From assembly GCA_019022495.1 (NCBI GenBank), contig JAFEKR010000024.1, positions 558,001-622,000 on the forward strand: 64,000 nucleotides of DNA. The letters run 5' to 3'. Below the pieces are notes generated by a model. That model did no database searches. It had not been told where the DNA came from and saw nothing but the letters and a program-made list of their open reading frames with translations. This document shows positions 39,215 through 51,447 of this stretch, piece by piece; position 1 is the stretch's first letter; every line of letters begins with the position of its first letter. The translations under genes were made by a program, and so were the position numbers. Origin of the DNA: Epichloe hybrida (lineage: Eukaryota; Ascomycota; Sordariomycetes; Hypocreales; Clavicipitaceae).

Positions 39215-39742
39215 TCACGCCTCTAGGTTCGTAATGTCGTCGACCTTCTTGGCGCTCGCGCTGGTGGTGTCAAACTCGTAGCCCAGCCACTCCCTGGCCA
39301 GTCGCCGCGCGAGCTCCAACCCGACGACGCGCTCGCCCATGCACAGTACTTGGGCGTTGTTACTGAGCACGCTACGCTCAACGCTGAAGCTGTCGTGGGC
39401 AGTCACGGCACGGATCCCCCTGACCTTGTTGGCCGCAATGGCAACTCCGAGACCTGTTCCGCAGATGAGCAGAGCTCGATCGGCCTTGCCTTCTGCGACG
39501 AGACGGGCGGCGGCGGCTGCTCGTAGCGGGTAGGAAGTCTTGTCCGAGGGTTCGTTCGAGCCAACGTCAATGACTTCGGTGACGCGGTCATCGGATTCAA
39601 AGTCGCGCTTGATGACGTTCTTGTATGACACTCCGGCTTCCTGGAAATGTTGGTCTCATCAGTACCCGTTTGTTTCCATGGTGATGCCCCAGCACAGAGG
39701 ACTCACATCGCAGCCCATGACGATTCTCCACGTCGGTGACAT
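39215..39742 (-). CDS. RpiB/LacAB-family sugar-phosphate isomerase (EYI2/EryI-like)
   Basis: Two exons, 39742-39707 and 39640-39215, encode 153 residues, normal for the RpiB family. The spliced N-terminus [20 protein letters not shown] restores the conserved substrate-binding CD-AG motif, which is lost if the intron is ignored. Key motifs are the catalytic Cys72 in [17 protein letters not shown], then [22 protein letters not shown], then the C-terminal [15 protein letters not shown]. Family members isomerise ribose-5-, allose-6- or tetrulose-phosphates. Fungal homologues include the Yarrowia erythrulose-4-phosphate isomerase EYI2, and bacterial EryI is the same type. It lies in tandem, 608 bp upstream of the TIM-family gene and on the same strand. 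A pentose role (ribose-5-phosphate isomerase) is the alternative. Confidence 0.92.
39641..39706 (-). other. Intron of the RpiB-like gene (66 nt)
   Basis: Donor GTGAGT (39706-39701), branch-like TACTGAT, acceptor TTTCCAG (last base 39641). Removing it joins GGCTGCGAT to GAAGCCGGA in frame. Confidence 0.92.
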
Positions 39743-40250
39743 TGTAACGAGTAGTGATGATGTGATAATATGAGAAACGTGCCAATACAAGAAATGGGTT
39801 GAGAAAAGATTCAGACTGTAGGGAACATGTCCGCATTCTCAGGCAAGACTTTCGCAACCGCCACTTCAACCCCCCTCCCCCCCCTCCCCCCATCCGGCAT
39901 CGCAGGCTTTTCTCTCATCAGTTTCCCTCTATATATGTAATTCTCCAGTATTATCGGACCAAGTGCGAACATGTGTGCCGTTTGTGCTTGTCAGTCGGTC
40001 GACGTAATACGTGGGGGTCTCGATGGCGGGCTTCCCAAAATGGAAAGCCGACCGCCCAGCTCCTGCGGCGAGAGCTCCAAGCTAAGAACGGATTCGATGT
40101 CATGAGAACAGCAATGAGGGGCTGAACATGCGGAGCCTTGTAGAAACATACCGGGGACCAAGGACATGTTTGCGGGAGCTTTGCGCATGAGAGGATGAGT
40201 TGTGCTACGGCGGGGTTACAGTAAATCTCGGCTGCAACAAAGTTAATCTC
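39743..40250 (-). promoter_or_regulatory. Promoter side of the RpiB-like gene and right edge of the island
   Basis: A homopyrimidine C/T tract at 39,870-39,891 lies about 130-150 bp upstream of the start codon, a common fungal promoter feature. The GC-balanced sequence continues to about 40,250 and then changes abruptly to TA-rich DNA. Open frames here (for example 108 codons on the plus strand) run through the C-tract and look like chance. No other gene is seen. Confidence 0.6.
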
Positions 40251-43108
40251 GTATCTAGGGTAGAGCCTTACAACCTAAATTAGGTAGGTGGTAAGAAAAC
40301 ATAGCATATATAGGGCATATACTATACATATACTAAGCCCTATAGTGTATTAGTGTAAGAATATATTTATAAAGTAGTATATACCCTATATATACTACTT
40401 TCTATAGTATATTAGTATAAAGGCACTTATAATATAGTATATATAATATATATATAGTAGTAAAGTAAGGGAATTATAGTAACTATACTACTAAAAAATT
40501 TTATATACTAATAAAATAATAAAAGAGTAGTCTATAATAAGGATAATATAATTACTATAAATATAGGAAATATATATACTATATATAACTATACTTTTAG
40601 TAATTTATTATAGGTATCTAGCTTAGAAGAAGTAGTAAACTACTAAGTAAGTAAATAAAATATAATATAGTATATATATAATATATATACTAATTACTTA
40701 TAGTATAGTATATGCTTTATATATATAATAGTAATATAAGGGAATTATTATACTTATACTACTTAAAAGAGTAGTATTTAATAAAGGAAATATAATTAGC
40801 GTAAATAAAGGGGATATATATGTAATATATGATTATACTTTAGTAATTTATTATAGGTATTTACTAGAAAAAGAAGTAAACTACTAAGTAATTAAAAAGA
40901 TAATATATTATATATAGTTTATATAGGCCTAGTATATGCTAACTATATATAGAGTTTTCTTTATATAAAGAAGTCTTTTTACTATAAGTCTAATAATACT
41001 TAAAATATATTATAACCTTATAATTACTATATTCTTTATATCTTTTATTAAAAATATATTATAAACTTATAATTACTATATCCTTTATATCTTTTATTAT
41101 TATACTAACTTAAGCATAATTATAAGCTATTCTAACTATACCTAATATTATTTAGCGCTAGGGAAGTAATACTAATAAGGTATATACTCTGTTTATATAT
41201 ATTATATATACTTAGTATATTACTAAATACTTTATAGGATAATCCTAAAGAACTAAAGTTAATTTATGATTTTTTTAACATACCTTAGGTAAGTATATTC
41301 TATAAATATAATATAATATATACTTACTCTATAGAGTCTATAATTAATACTACTAGAATTATAATTATAAAGAGTAGTAAAAGTATAATTAATATATAGT
41401 ATATTATTAATTACCTTACCTTACCTAGCTACCCTAAGGCTTATATAAATAGTATTCTTTACATAATCCTAGCACTTAATTATAATATTAAGATTATAGG
41501 TAAGAATAATATAAAGAAAATTATTTAAGAGTAAGCAAGTATTATAAGTATATATATTTATTTATTATTCCTAACTTAAGCGAAGTATATACTAGATCTA
41601 ATTCTATCTTACCTACTTTAGGAAGATAAATAAAACTACCCTAAAGCTACTATTAGTATATAATATATATTTAACATCTATATATTAGTTTACTAATTTA
41701 CCTAGGAGCTATTTCCTAATAACATAATAAGAGGGCTAATTTTAGCGCATAACTTATATATATATAAGGATTAAGATTTACCCTAATATTAAACTAATGC
41801 TTATTAAGTATAGTAAGTAGTAGAATAAGGAATTTGATTTAAAGCTTATTAGTAACATAAAAACTATATATACTAGCTATCTAAAAACTATAAATATTAA
41901 TAATAAACTAAAGAAAAAGACAAAGAGGTAAGTTATATATAGTTACTATATGTATTACTTACTAATAACCTATAATAGTGCTTATGCTACTTATCTCTTA
42001 ATTTAGGAGGGGCTAGACTATCTGCTATATTAGCTAGTTATAAACAGTAATAAGGATTAGGGGCTAATTTATTATAAAGACTAGTAAATAGCTTGGATTA
42101 GTTATTAAGATATAAGTAATTAGCTTTATATATAAGGCTTCTATACTTATCTTATATAGGAGTTCTTTATTAGGTGCCCCTAAGGCCTTAATAATAGATT
42201 ATATATGAAATATTAAGTTAATAAGCATTCTTTAGATATTATATATCTTGAACATATAGTAATATATAGTACTAGTCCCCCTAAGATAAGTAGTAAATAG
42301 CGCTGCTTATTTTAGGATATTTCCTAGTTAAAGCAAAAGTAATATAGTCTATATATATACTATGTATATAGTAGCTATATACTAACAAAATATAGTCTTC
42401 TATTACATACACTAAGTAAACCTTAGGAGCTATAAATATAAGGTTAAATACAACTTTTTTATTCCTTTTAATATTAAAAGGTTCCCTTTTCTTATGCTTA
42501 CTATATATAAAATATATACTTATATACCCCTACCTTTAAAAAGTATTCTATAGGATATTAAAGAGGCATTATCTTTAGCTATTAAATAATATTATAATCT
42601 TTTATTATTAATAACTTATATATATATAACTACTATATAATATCTAGCTTATATTTTTAACTAACTATTACATAAGGAGGTTATATTTAGTCCTATACTT
42701 TCCTTATTCCTATAATATTATAAGGCGGATTCCCTAAGGTAAATTTATCTAGCCCTTAATTATGAGAATAAGGTGTAGGGCTTAATCCTTTAATCCTAGC
42801 TTCTATAATACCTAGTAAGGTTATAGCTTATAGGTAAGTTTATGCTAAGAGTATATTTACTATATACTAACTAGATATAGGCATAAAGCGTAAATAGTAC
42901 TTTAATTAACTTTAGGACCTAGACAAACAGTAGATTCATAAGATATATATATAGGGACTAAATGATTACTTTATTATTTTATGCCTATAGGAATAGGTAA
43001 AAGCTTTTATAAAAGCATAATACCTTTAAATTAACCTCTCCTTCTAGTAGATTAAGGGAATAGCTAATATTCTTATATGTTCCTTATATAATAAGGAGAA
43101 GTTAAGTA
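40251..43108. other. TA-rich degraded tract right of the island
   Basis: 2.9 kb of very AT-rich sequence with many TATATA runs. No open frame of note, no LTR and no recognisable domain. It is interrupted by the copia element at 43109 and resumes at 50148. It may be an old, strongly RIP-mutated insertion; nothing in it identifies the source. Confidence 0.6.
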
Positions 43109-43932
43109 TATTGAAATGTAGGGAGCTAGTTGCCAGCTGGCAACAGCTGTACGGGTGCAAGCTCTACGGTCAGGGACCAATAGGGCTGCAACGTTGAATC
43201 AATCAACGCAACGCAACGGAAGGTTGTGGCAGTTATCAACTAATAGAATTCGATTTAGATCACTTTTATGATATCTTATAGAGCAATAGAATTGATTTTA
43301 GATACGTTGTACGGGCAATGCGGCTGTTGTTAGTTGAGAGGACTAGCTATCTAGCTAGTTGAAAAGATCTTCTTCCTCTCATAGACCTACCGACTGTATT
43401 GGTGGATCTGGGCCGCCAACGGGGTCTTACGGGCTACTTTTGATTTTCCGCAAAATTCATTTGTATGCAAAAACCAAAAAATCGACTCACCACCATACTA
43501 GCTAGCAACCCGTATGCACCAACTTTTGGTCCAAAAAATAACCTTGCATAAAAAGAAAGCCCTATCTTTAAGCTTTAATTTGCTATATGTGAAACTTTTG
43601 TATGACCTCTAGATAAAGAGAAAATCGTTGTTAAAGATAGCTATAGGGTAAGTTACGTGTAGGGTAACCTGCTTACGTCACCCTAGCTTACGTCACCCTA
43701 GCTTACCTAATTACTAGTGGCGTGGTTATGGCTACACTTGTAGCCACAACGCAATTGACTAATTAGTCATCCACACGGTCGGTCGCAGCTGTTGACAGCT
43801 GCGACGTAGCCATTGATAGCTGCCCTCGCGACCGTTGACAGCTGCAGTGCAGCTGTCAGACTTGCAAAGCAAGCTAGTAATAAGAAGGTTCTTTAACTAG
43901 AAAAGGGCTAAAAATAGGTCTTATTTTTAACA
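43109..43932 (-). repeat. 3' LTR (824 bp) of the young copia element
   Basis: In element orientation it begins TGTTAAAAATAAGACC and ends CATTTCAATA. It contains a direct repeat of CTTACGTCACCCTAG (43672-43686 and 43687-43701) and a near-perfect palindrome around GCAGCTGTTGACAGCTGC (about 43,782-43,805). Confidence 0.96.
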
Positions 43933-44140
43933 CCCCCTCTACAAAAGAATTACATTTAAAGCAATTAGAAGTGTACAAAGAGACTATAGGGTAAAAAACA
44001 ACAACTTTTGATAATAACAGATAAAAGGGAAAAACAGGAAAAATAAAAGACCCCCTTTTTGAATTCCTAGCTATTGTTAAATATAGCTCCCTTTTTGACG
44101 TTGTTTTTTGGTTCCTTGTTGAAGGGAATTAGTTATTGGT

Positions 44141-47100
44141 TTAATAATTATTAAGCCCTAAAAGCTTAATAAAAGCCTGATGAAGAGGTCTAGAAAGAGG
44201 TTTCGTAAGACCATCTGCAGGCATTGACTTCGTATCTAGATATTCGATCTTAGCTAAACCCTCTAAAACCTGTTGCCTAATATAGTTGAACTTTAGTAAT
44301 GTATGCTTTGTACGACTATGTAAAGCAGGGTTATAAGCAGTAGTTATAGCACCTTGATTATCGCAATATATCTGGATAGGGGGAGAAATAGGGGTTTTTA
44401 GCTCCTTAAATAAACCCTGAAGCCACTGAAGCTCCCGGAAGGTCTCGCAGATAGCATCAGCTTCAGCTTCTAGTGTTAATAGAGCTATTGTACTAGCTTT
44501 CTTTGATTTCCAGCTAATAGGTCCGCCAGCTAGCTTGAATAGATAAGCATAGGTTGATTTTGAGGTCTTTTTATCCCCTGCAAAATCACTATCGCAATAA
44601 CCTATTAGGCTTTTGCTAACTAAACCTTTAGGGTCTCCCCTATAGATTATAGCAAGGAATCTAGTCCCTAATAAATACCTTAGCAGATTTTTAGCTGCTT
44701 TTAGGTGTTCTATATAAGGGCTAGCTAGTGCAGTAGATAACCACTGTAGCGTAAAAGCTGTGTCAGGCCTTGTAAGTAACATTAGGTACATTATAGTCCC
44801 TATAATGCACTGATAAAGCTTGATTTCGCTAGCTATTAAAAGCTTAGTTGTCTGCGTAGCTAAAACGCCTGGCTGAAGAGGTATGCTAATAGGCTTACTA
44901 TCTAGCATATTAAATCGTTTTAAGGCTTCTAATATATACTGAGATTAATGAATTTTCAGTATTCTATTAGGCCTATCTCGTACGATTTGAACCCCTAAGA
45001 AGAATTCAGCAGGCCCCCTATCTTCTATTGGATAGACTTTATGAAGTTCCTTTTTAAGCCTTTGGATATAAGATAAATCCGGTCTAATTAGAAGACAGTC
45101 ATTAACGTACGTAATAACGAAGGTTTTGGTTAAAGGATTAAAGAAGATAGCTGGGTCAGATATTAAAGGGTTAAATCCTAGGGATTTAAGCACTAATATT
45201 AGCGCTTGTTGCCATTCCCTTGAGCTTTGTTTTAGGCCGTATAAAGATTTCTGTAATAAAATCACTTGATCTTTAGAGGGTTTCCAGCCAAAACTTCTAG
45301 CTAATTTAGCTAGTTTAGGATTTGCCTCAAGGAATTCAATAAACCCTTCTAGAATAACCATATAAATCTGTTGTTATAGCTTACTATTAAGAAAAGCTCC
45401 TATAAAATCGATTTGTTCGATTTCCTAGTTATTCCAAGCCGCTAGGGCTAGTAAAATCCTCCAGCTAGGGGGAATGCTTGTGGCAGCGAAGGTCTCTAGG
45501 TAATCTAGGCCTTCAATTTGCATAAATCCCTTAGCAACGAGTTAAGCCTTATATTTTAAAGGATTATTTTCTTTATCCTTTTTAAGCTTATAAACAAGCC
45601 TATTCTTTAGTACTTTTCGGCCCTTAGGGATTTGATCTTTCCCTATAAATTTAAAAGTACTAGCCTTTAGAAGCTGTTCGTATTCCTTATACGTGGCCTC
45701 TATCCATTTATCCCTTTCAGGGCTAGATATAGCCTGCTTCCAGGTCTTAGGCTCGGGGCTAATAGGATTCTTTTCCTTTAGCTTCTCCCGTACCTTAAAG
45801 CAGATTTCTTTTATGAAATCTAGAGAAGAAGGGGAACTAATATCAACATCCATAGGGTCGATATTAGGGTCGAAATCGATAATTTTGTCAAAATCAAGGT
45901 CCGAAGTCAAAATCTAATTTCCTAGTTGAGTTATAGGCTGCGCCTGTATAGGATCCGCTGGAAATAAGCCTTTAGGGAGTTCTTTAGGGCCTATAGGTGG
46001 TTTTTCTTAACCTACAGGGATACCTATGTTGTCTATAGGGTAATCCTTTAAACCTTAATCTAGATGTTGTTGATCTAAATCATTTTCCCCCTCTAAAGGG
46101 TTATCCCCTATAGAAATCCTAGGTAAGCCTTTAGAAACAGGGCCTATAGGTTCTATAATCTTAATAAAGCTAGTCTTTATAACTAGCCTTTTAGAGGGGA
46201 TGTACACTAGGTAGGTGTTGGAACCTAGTGTAGCTAAAAGTCTTCCAGGGATAGTCCTAGCTGCTAACTTCTAGGCTTTAGGTCGTTTTTCCAGGGGGAT
46301 TAGAATCTCACAGTGAGATCCTATAGCTCTAATACTGCTAATATCAGTTGTATAAGGCTGATTTAGCTCCCTAGATAGCAGCTGTTCAGGGCTTTTATCC
46401 TTAGTGGTATTAGCAGTTATATTAACTAGGTTAACAACTGCAGGTAATACAAAACACTATAAAAATAACGGTAATTTTGCCCACTGGATAGTAGCCCTTA
46501 ATCGATCTAGAATAGTACGAATTGAACGTTCTGCTAATCCATTTTGCTCATGGATATAGGGACTAGAAGTCGTAAATTTGATCCCTTTAGAATTCAACCA
46601 AGCTTGACAACTAGAATCGATTTCCTGGCCCCCATCGAAGTGAAGGTGCCTAGGATATTAACCTAGTTGATTTTTAAGCCCTCTGAAGAAGCCTTTGATA
46701 GCCTTATAAACAGTTGGGCCTTCCTTATTAGGTAATAAGATAACCCACTTATATCTAGTCTTTCGATCAACTAAAAATAAGCAAATTGACTGTTTATTAT
46801 ACGGCGTAGGGCTGATTTTTAGCGTATCCCCCTCTATTCGATCTAGAGCTCTTGGGGGGTCAGGGATAGCTAATTTCCTAGGTCTTCTAACTGCCTTAGA
46901 TTGATCATAAGCAATACATCTAAAATCCTTATCCTTAATTTTAGAAAAATCAGGGATTCCTTTAGTTATAAGGCTAGTTTTCTTTAGCAAAGGAAGACCT
47001 AGGTGCCCTAATCGTACATGCCATAGGCCAGCTAGTTCTAACAACCGTTGATATTAAAGATCCTTAGGGTCTAAATTAGGATCTAGACTAGGGCCCTCTT

Positions 47101-49111
47101 CACTAGTCCCCTGCTGGGCCCCTTGAGAACCACAGGCCTCTTGGAGAGGTATTAGGGACCCTTTTCCTCCACTAGGGCCCTCTAACACCCCTAAATCTAT
47201 TTCCTTAGATTTATAAGGGACCCAACCTGGGGCTATAGGCGAAGAAGAAGGGACTAATTCCCCTAAATCATCCCGTACGATTTCTTTAATATCATCATCA
47301 TTTTCGTCGATTTCGTCTAAATCAGAAGCCCAATCCGGCTTTTTAGAGGGAATTTGAACCTCTATAGGGTAGCTAATCGGATAGCTATGACCCTTAAAAG
47401 CGGCGTAGGTAAAAGGTCGGATATAATGCGAATTATTACAGGGCCCTTTAGATAACTTAGGCGTAGATTGGTTTTTAACGTGGAAGAAAAAACCATGTTT
47501 TTCTATATCTAAGGTTGCAATAAGAGACCTATCTTTAAGATAAAGTAGGTTTTTAATAAGGCAACCACCAGATATATAGTGCGTAAGTCCACTAACTATA
47601 TTAATATCAAGCTGAGGAAAATATAGCGCATCTTTAAGCACTAAGGTCCTATATTTAGCTGGATTTTTCTGATATAGGACCTCAAAAACAGCACTACCGT
47701 GACCCTTAGCGTAAATAGGGCCACCACCAGTTATAATAGGGTCGGATTCCCCCTTTTTATAGGGGGTATAATCCCTAAAGACCTCCCTAGAATTAACAAT
47801 ATGTACAGTCAAACCTGTATCATATAATAGGGCCTTTTTCATGTCTTTGCTGTAATAATTAAAACCATTTAAGGTTTTAATTTCTTGATTTTCATTATCA
47901 TCCAATTCAGAAGAGCTAGAATTAGAGCTACTATCACTAGAGCTCTTATAACTAGTCTTATGAAGGCTAGGTTTCTTGTACGGTTTAAGAGCACCGTTAG
48001 AAAGGTTGTAATTTCCTAGCATAAAAGATCCCTCTCCAGAGGTCTCTTTATTATCCTTTTTATCTGATTTTTGACCTTTTTGCTTCTTCTTCTTCTTCTT
48101 ATTAGAAGAAGAATTAGAATTAGAAGAGCCCTTATTTTCTTCAGAGCCTCCTTTCTTCTTCTAATCCTTAGGGGCCTTTTCTTTTTCTTTAGCACCCTTT
48201 TCAAGGTTTTTAGCCCTATAATTCAGGGCTTTGGATACCGTAGATGATTTATCCCTCTGTTCTGCTAGAAGGTCTGCCATCAAGAATTGAAGATTTAGGG
48301 CATCTAGGGGAGCCCCTATAGCCCTATTCGTACGCATGCTGAATCGTTGCCTCTCAGCCCACTAAGGGAAGGTTAATTTTAGGGATTGAAGATATTGATT
48401 AACCTGATCTATCGGAGCAATCAGGACCCCTGAAATCGATAATCTAGCTAGTAGATTATTAAAGACTGCATTAAAGGACTCTAGAGTCCCCTTAAACTCT
48501 TGAAAATTCAGGTTATGAAATTCTGAATATAGGGACCCCCTCTGGATTTCAACGCTATGTGAATATTGCCTTACAAGTAAATTATAGGCTTCTTCAGGTG
48601 ATTTTTGCCAAGTTATAGCGGCTTGGGGTCCTTCTGTACAACTATCCCTTAGTAACATAAGGATAATAGCTTGATCTGGATCCCCTAGCGCCCTAGAACT
48701 CTCCGGATTATCTAGAAAATTAGGCATGCCTAAAGCTCTAAATTGGATAGTTAGGGCTTGCTTCCATTGTTCGAAATTTTCGGCTCCTTTAAGCCTAGCA
48801 GTCTCTGGAAAACTATAAACCCTTTTATTGAATTCCTTAATAATTGAATTATTAAAGGTTGCTTGTACAGAGCTAGATTCAGCTTGATTTTCTTGAACAG
48901 GCTGCTGATCTTGCTGCTAACTAGCGGGCTTATCAGATTCCACACCCTCCATACGACTATTTACAGTTATAGATAGGCTTTCTAGCTTCTCTAATAACTG
49001 GTCTATAGTTGCTTATTGCTTAATAGCCTGCTCTTTTAGCTAGTTATTTAGAACCTCTTGCGCACTAGGGTCAGGGATAACAGGTCCCTTTCCCTTTCCT
49101 TTGGTATCTAT
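44141..49111 (-). pseudogene. Copia gag-pol polyprotein, interrupted by stops
   Basis: A single frame of 1657 codons can be followed from 49111 to the stop at 44141. Six open segments share this frame (starting at 48727, 48022, 47044, 45910, 45361 and 44908). The stops I read between them are TAG or TAA. In order: Gag with FEQWK at about 48,760; a protease with D-T-G-L-T near 47,820 (D-S-G expected); GAG-pre-integrase (LWHVRLGHLG, about 47,025); integrase ending in the HEQNGLAERSIRTILDR block at about 46,540; RT from 45,760; RNase H ending in CDNQGAI (about 44,370) and HTLLKFNYIR. The RT site reads Y-V-N-D instead of Y-V-D-D. The first codon is ATA where ATG is expected, a change RIP would produce. 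Confidence 0.9.
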
Positions 49112-49114
49112 TTT

Positions 49115-49280
49115 CCTTTTTATAGAAGGGAAAAGCTTCTATCTCGCGGGTCCTTCCTTTTTTATAGAAGGGAAGTCTTCTGTAGCCACAATTGATTCCT
49201 TTTTATAGAAGGGAAAAGCTTCTTTCTCGCAGGTCCTTCCTTTTTTATAGAAGGGAAGTCTTCTGTAATCGTACACAAAG
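49115..49280 (-). repeat. 83-bp tandem duplication in the copia leader
   Basis: Two copies, beginning at 49115 and 49198, lie between the primer site and the gag start. Each copy contains the motif TTTTATAGAAGGGAA twice, giving four in all. It is noncoding leader. Confidence 0.85.
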
Positions 49281-49299
49281 TGACCTAAAAGGAATCTAT

Positions 49300-49323
49300 A
49301 GTGATAGAGCCGGGCTCATAACC
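49300..49323 (-). promoter_or_regulatory. Primer-binding site, anticodon-half of initiator tRNA-Met
   Basis: Immediately after the 5' LTR the element-strand sequence is GGTTATGAGCCCGGCTC. Its complement, GGGCTCATAACC, is the anticodon stem-loop of eukaryotic initiator tRNA-Met (anticodon CAT). This is the arrangement used by Drosophila copia, where a 5' half-tRNA cut in the anticodon loop primes reverse transcription. Confidence 0.8.
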
Positions 49324-50147
49324 TATTGAAATGTAGGGAGCTAGTTGCCAGCTGGCAACAGCTGTACGGGTGCAAGCTCTACGGTCAGGGACCAATAGGG
49401 CTGCAACGTTGAATCAATCAACGCAACGCAACGGAAGGTTGTGGCAGTTATCAACTAATAGAATTCGATTTAGATCACTTTTATGATATCTTATAGAGCA
49501 ATAGAATTGATTTTAGATACGTTGTACGGGCAATGCGGCTGTTGTTGGTTGAGAGGACTAGCTATCTAGCTAGTTGAAAAGATCTTCTTCCTCTCATAGA
49601 CCTACCAACCGTATCGGTGGATCTGGGCCGCCAACGGGGTCTTACGGGCTACTTTTGATTTTCCGCAAAATTCATTTGTATGCAAAAACCAAAAAATCGA
49701 CTTACCACTATACTAGCTAGCAACCCGTATGCACTAACTTTTGGTCCAAAAAATAACCTTGCATAAAAAGAAAGCCCTATCTTTAAGCTTTAATTTGCTA
49801 TATGTGAAACTTTTGTACGACCTCTAGATAAAGAGAAAATCGTTGTTAAAGATAGCTATAGGGTAAGTTACGTGTAGGGTAACCTGCTTACGTCACCCTA
49901 GCTTACGTCACCCTAGCTTACCTAATTACTAGTGGCGTGGTTGTGGCTACACTTGTAGCCACAACGCAATTGACTAATTAGTCATCCACACGGTCGGTCG
50001 CAGCTGTTGACAGCTGCGACGTAGCCATTGATAGCTGCCCTCGCGACCGTTGACAGCTGCAGTGCAGCTGTCAGACTTGCAAAGCAAGCTAGTAATAAGA
50101 AGGTTCTTTAACTAGAAAAGGGCTAAAAATAGGTCTTATTTTTAACA
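49324..50147 (-). repeat. 5' LTR (824 bp) of the young copia element
   Basis: Same length as its partner with about nine transition differences and no indel. The CTTACGTCACCCTAG direct repeat is at 49887-49901 and 49902-49916; TTACGTCA matches ATF/CREB-type bZIP sites. Transcription of the element should start in this LTR. Confidence 0.96.
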
Positions 50148-51447
50148 AAGTATATATATGCTATTCCTTTTAATATATAAAGCTAATATATCTTAGTGTA
50201 AGAAACATATGCGTATGTTATTATAACTTAGTTAATAGCGAAAAGCTACAAAGAGGTATGTGTAAATAATAGAGTCTATATATATATGTATTATAACTAA
50301 TCTATTATAGATCTTTTCTGCTCTATTTAAGCAGTTAAGTATAATTAGTAGGTATGCTATTAGATAGTACTATGTAAAACATATAAACGCTAATATAACA
50401 AGTGTAATCTAAGCTATTACCTATGATATAGATACTAAGTAAGTAAGAGGTATATATAAGTTTTATAAATACTATATATATGCTAATAATAAATAGGTCT
50501 TAGAGACTACTTATATAAGTAGTATCTAAATTTTACTTAGTAGGAATATTTAGAGTATTTATTAATCTTTTACTATGTTTATATTAAGCGTAATTAGTAG
50601 AAGTCTAACTAAGATACACCTGATAAGAAATTTATTATGCCTTTTCTTAATATATTATCTTAAGAGGAATATAAGGAGCGTATTATATGCTTATGTAATG
50701 CATATCTGAACCGTAAGAAGTGGTTTAATACTAAGCTTACCCCTTAGATAATAGCTAGACTAGTGCTAGCTATGTTTAAAGTAAAACCTAAATAGAGGAT
50801 ATATATAGCAAAGAACACTAATATAGAGGAAAGTAGTTATTAGGAAGATTATATATCTACTAGAATATAAGTGTCTCTTTTAGTAGTAATTCTTAAGTAT
50901 AACTCTAATACTCCTTTTATAAAGCATATGCTAATAATATACTAGTCTTAAGAGAGTAATAGTTAAGAAATACCTAAAGGCATAAATTAGGGCTAATAAG
51001 GGTGTTAATCCTACCTAGAGAGATTATTCTTATAAGAGTTGTATAAGTAATACACTTGTTAGGAAGGAGAAAACCTACTAAAGATAAGCTCTAAGAAGGG
51101 AAGAAAATACTAGTCTTCCTTAGAATCCTTAGAACCCCTATAATTCGCCTATACCTAGTAAAAATAGATTTACTATATATCCCCTAAGTACCCTACTTAC
51201 TACGTAATATATATAATAAAGCTTAAGCCCTTTCCTAACGCTAATTCCTATTTAACTTTCACTTTCACACTAAGAATAAAAGTAACTTAAATAATATAAG
51301 CCTTATATAGAAGATAATAGGGAAGTAAATAATAAAAGTAATAGTAATGTTATTTTTATTAGCTCTTACCTACATATACTAATAGTCTCCCGCCTATATA
51401 TGCCTATAGTTAAGGAGGAGGAGGATAAAATAGTAGGTTTATATTAG
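50148..51447. other. AT-rich degraded coding remnant between two copia elements
   Basis: This continues the tract broken at 43108. At about 50,630-51,000 one plus-strand frame reads as protein-like sequence with only a few stops, including NRKKWFNTKLTP and IIARLVLAMFKVKPK. I do not recognise it. It could be part of an old transposon or a decayed gene. It ends at the target duplication ATTAG (51443-51447). Confidence 0.45.

Larger units (their letters stand above)
43109..50147 (-). mobile_element. Young Ty1/copia retrotransposon, lightly RIP-mutated
   Basis: The element is 7039 bp, with 824-bp LTRs at 43109-43932 and 49324-50147 and a perfect target duplication AAGTA (43104-43108 and 50148-50152). 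By eye the LTRs differ at nine positions, all C/T or G/A transitions, so this is the youngest insertion in the window. A tRNA-derived primer site (49300-49323), a leader with tandem repeats, and one gag-pol frame in copia order (Gag, protease, integrase, RT, RNase H) follow on the minus strand. Stops scattered through the frame mean it is probably not autonomous now. Confidence 0.96.

Noticed and set aside
48016..48204. 62-codon Lys/Arg-rich open frame in the young copia element, and the 64-codon one at 48,751-48,945
   Set aside because: Both are out of frame with the gag-pol reading that gives Ser/Asn/Lys-rich and Gag-like sequence in the same interval.
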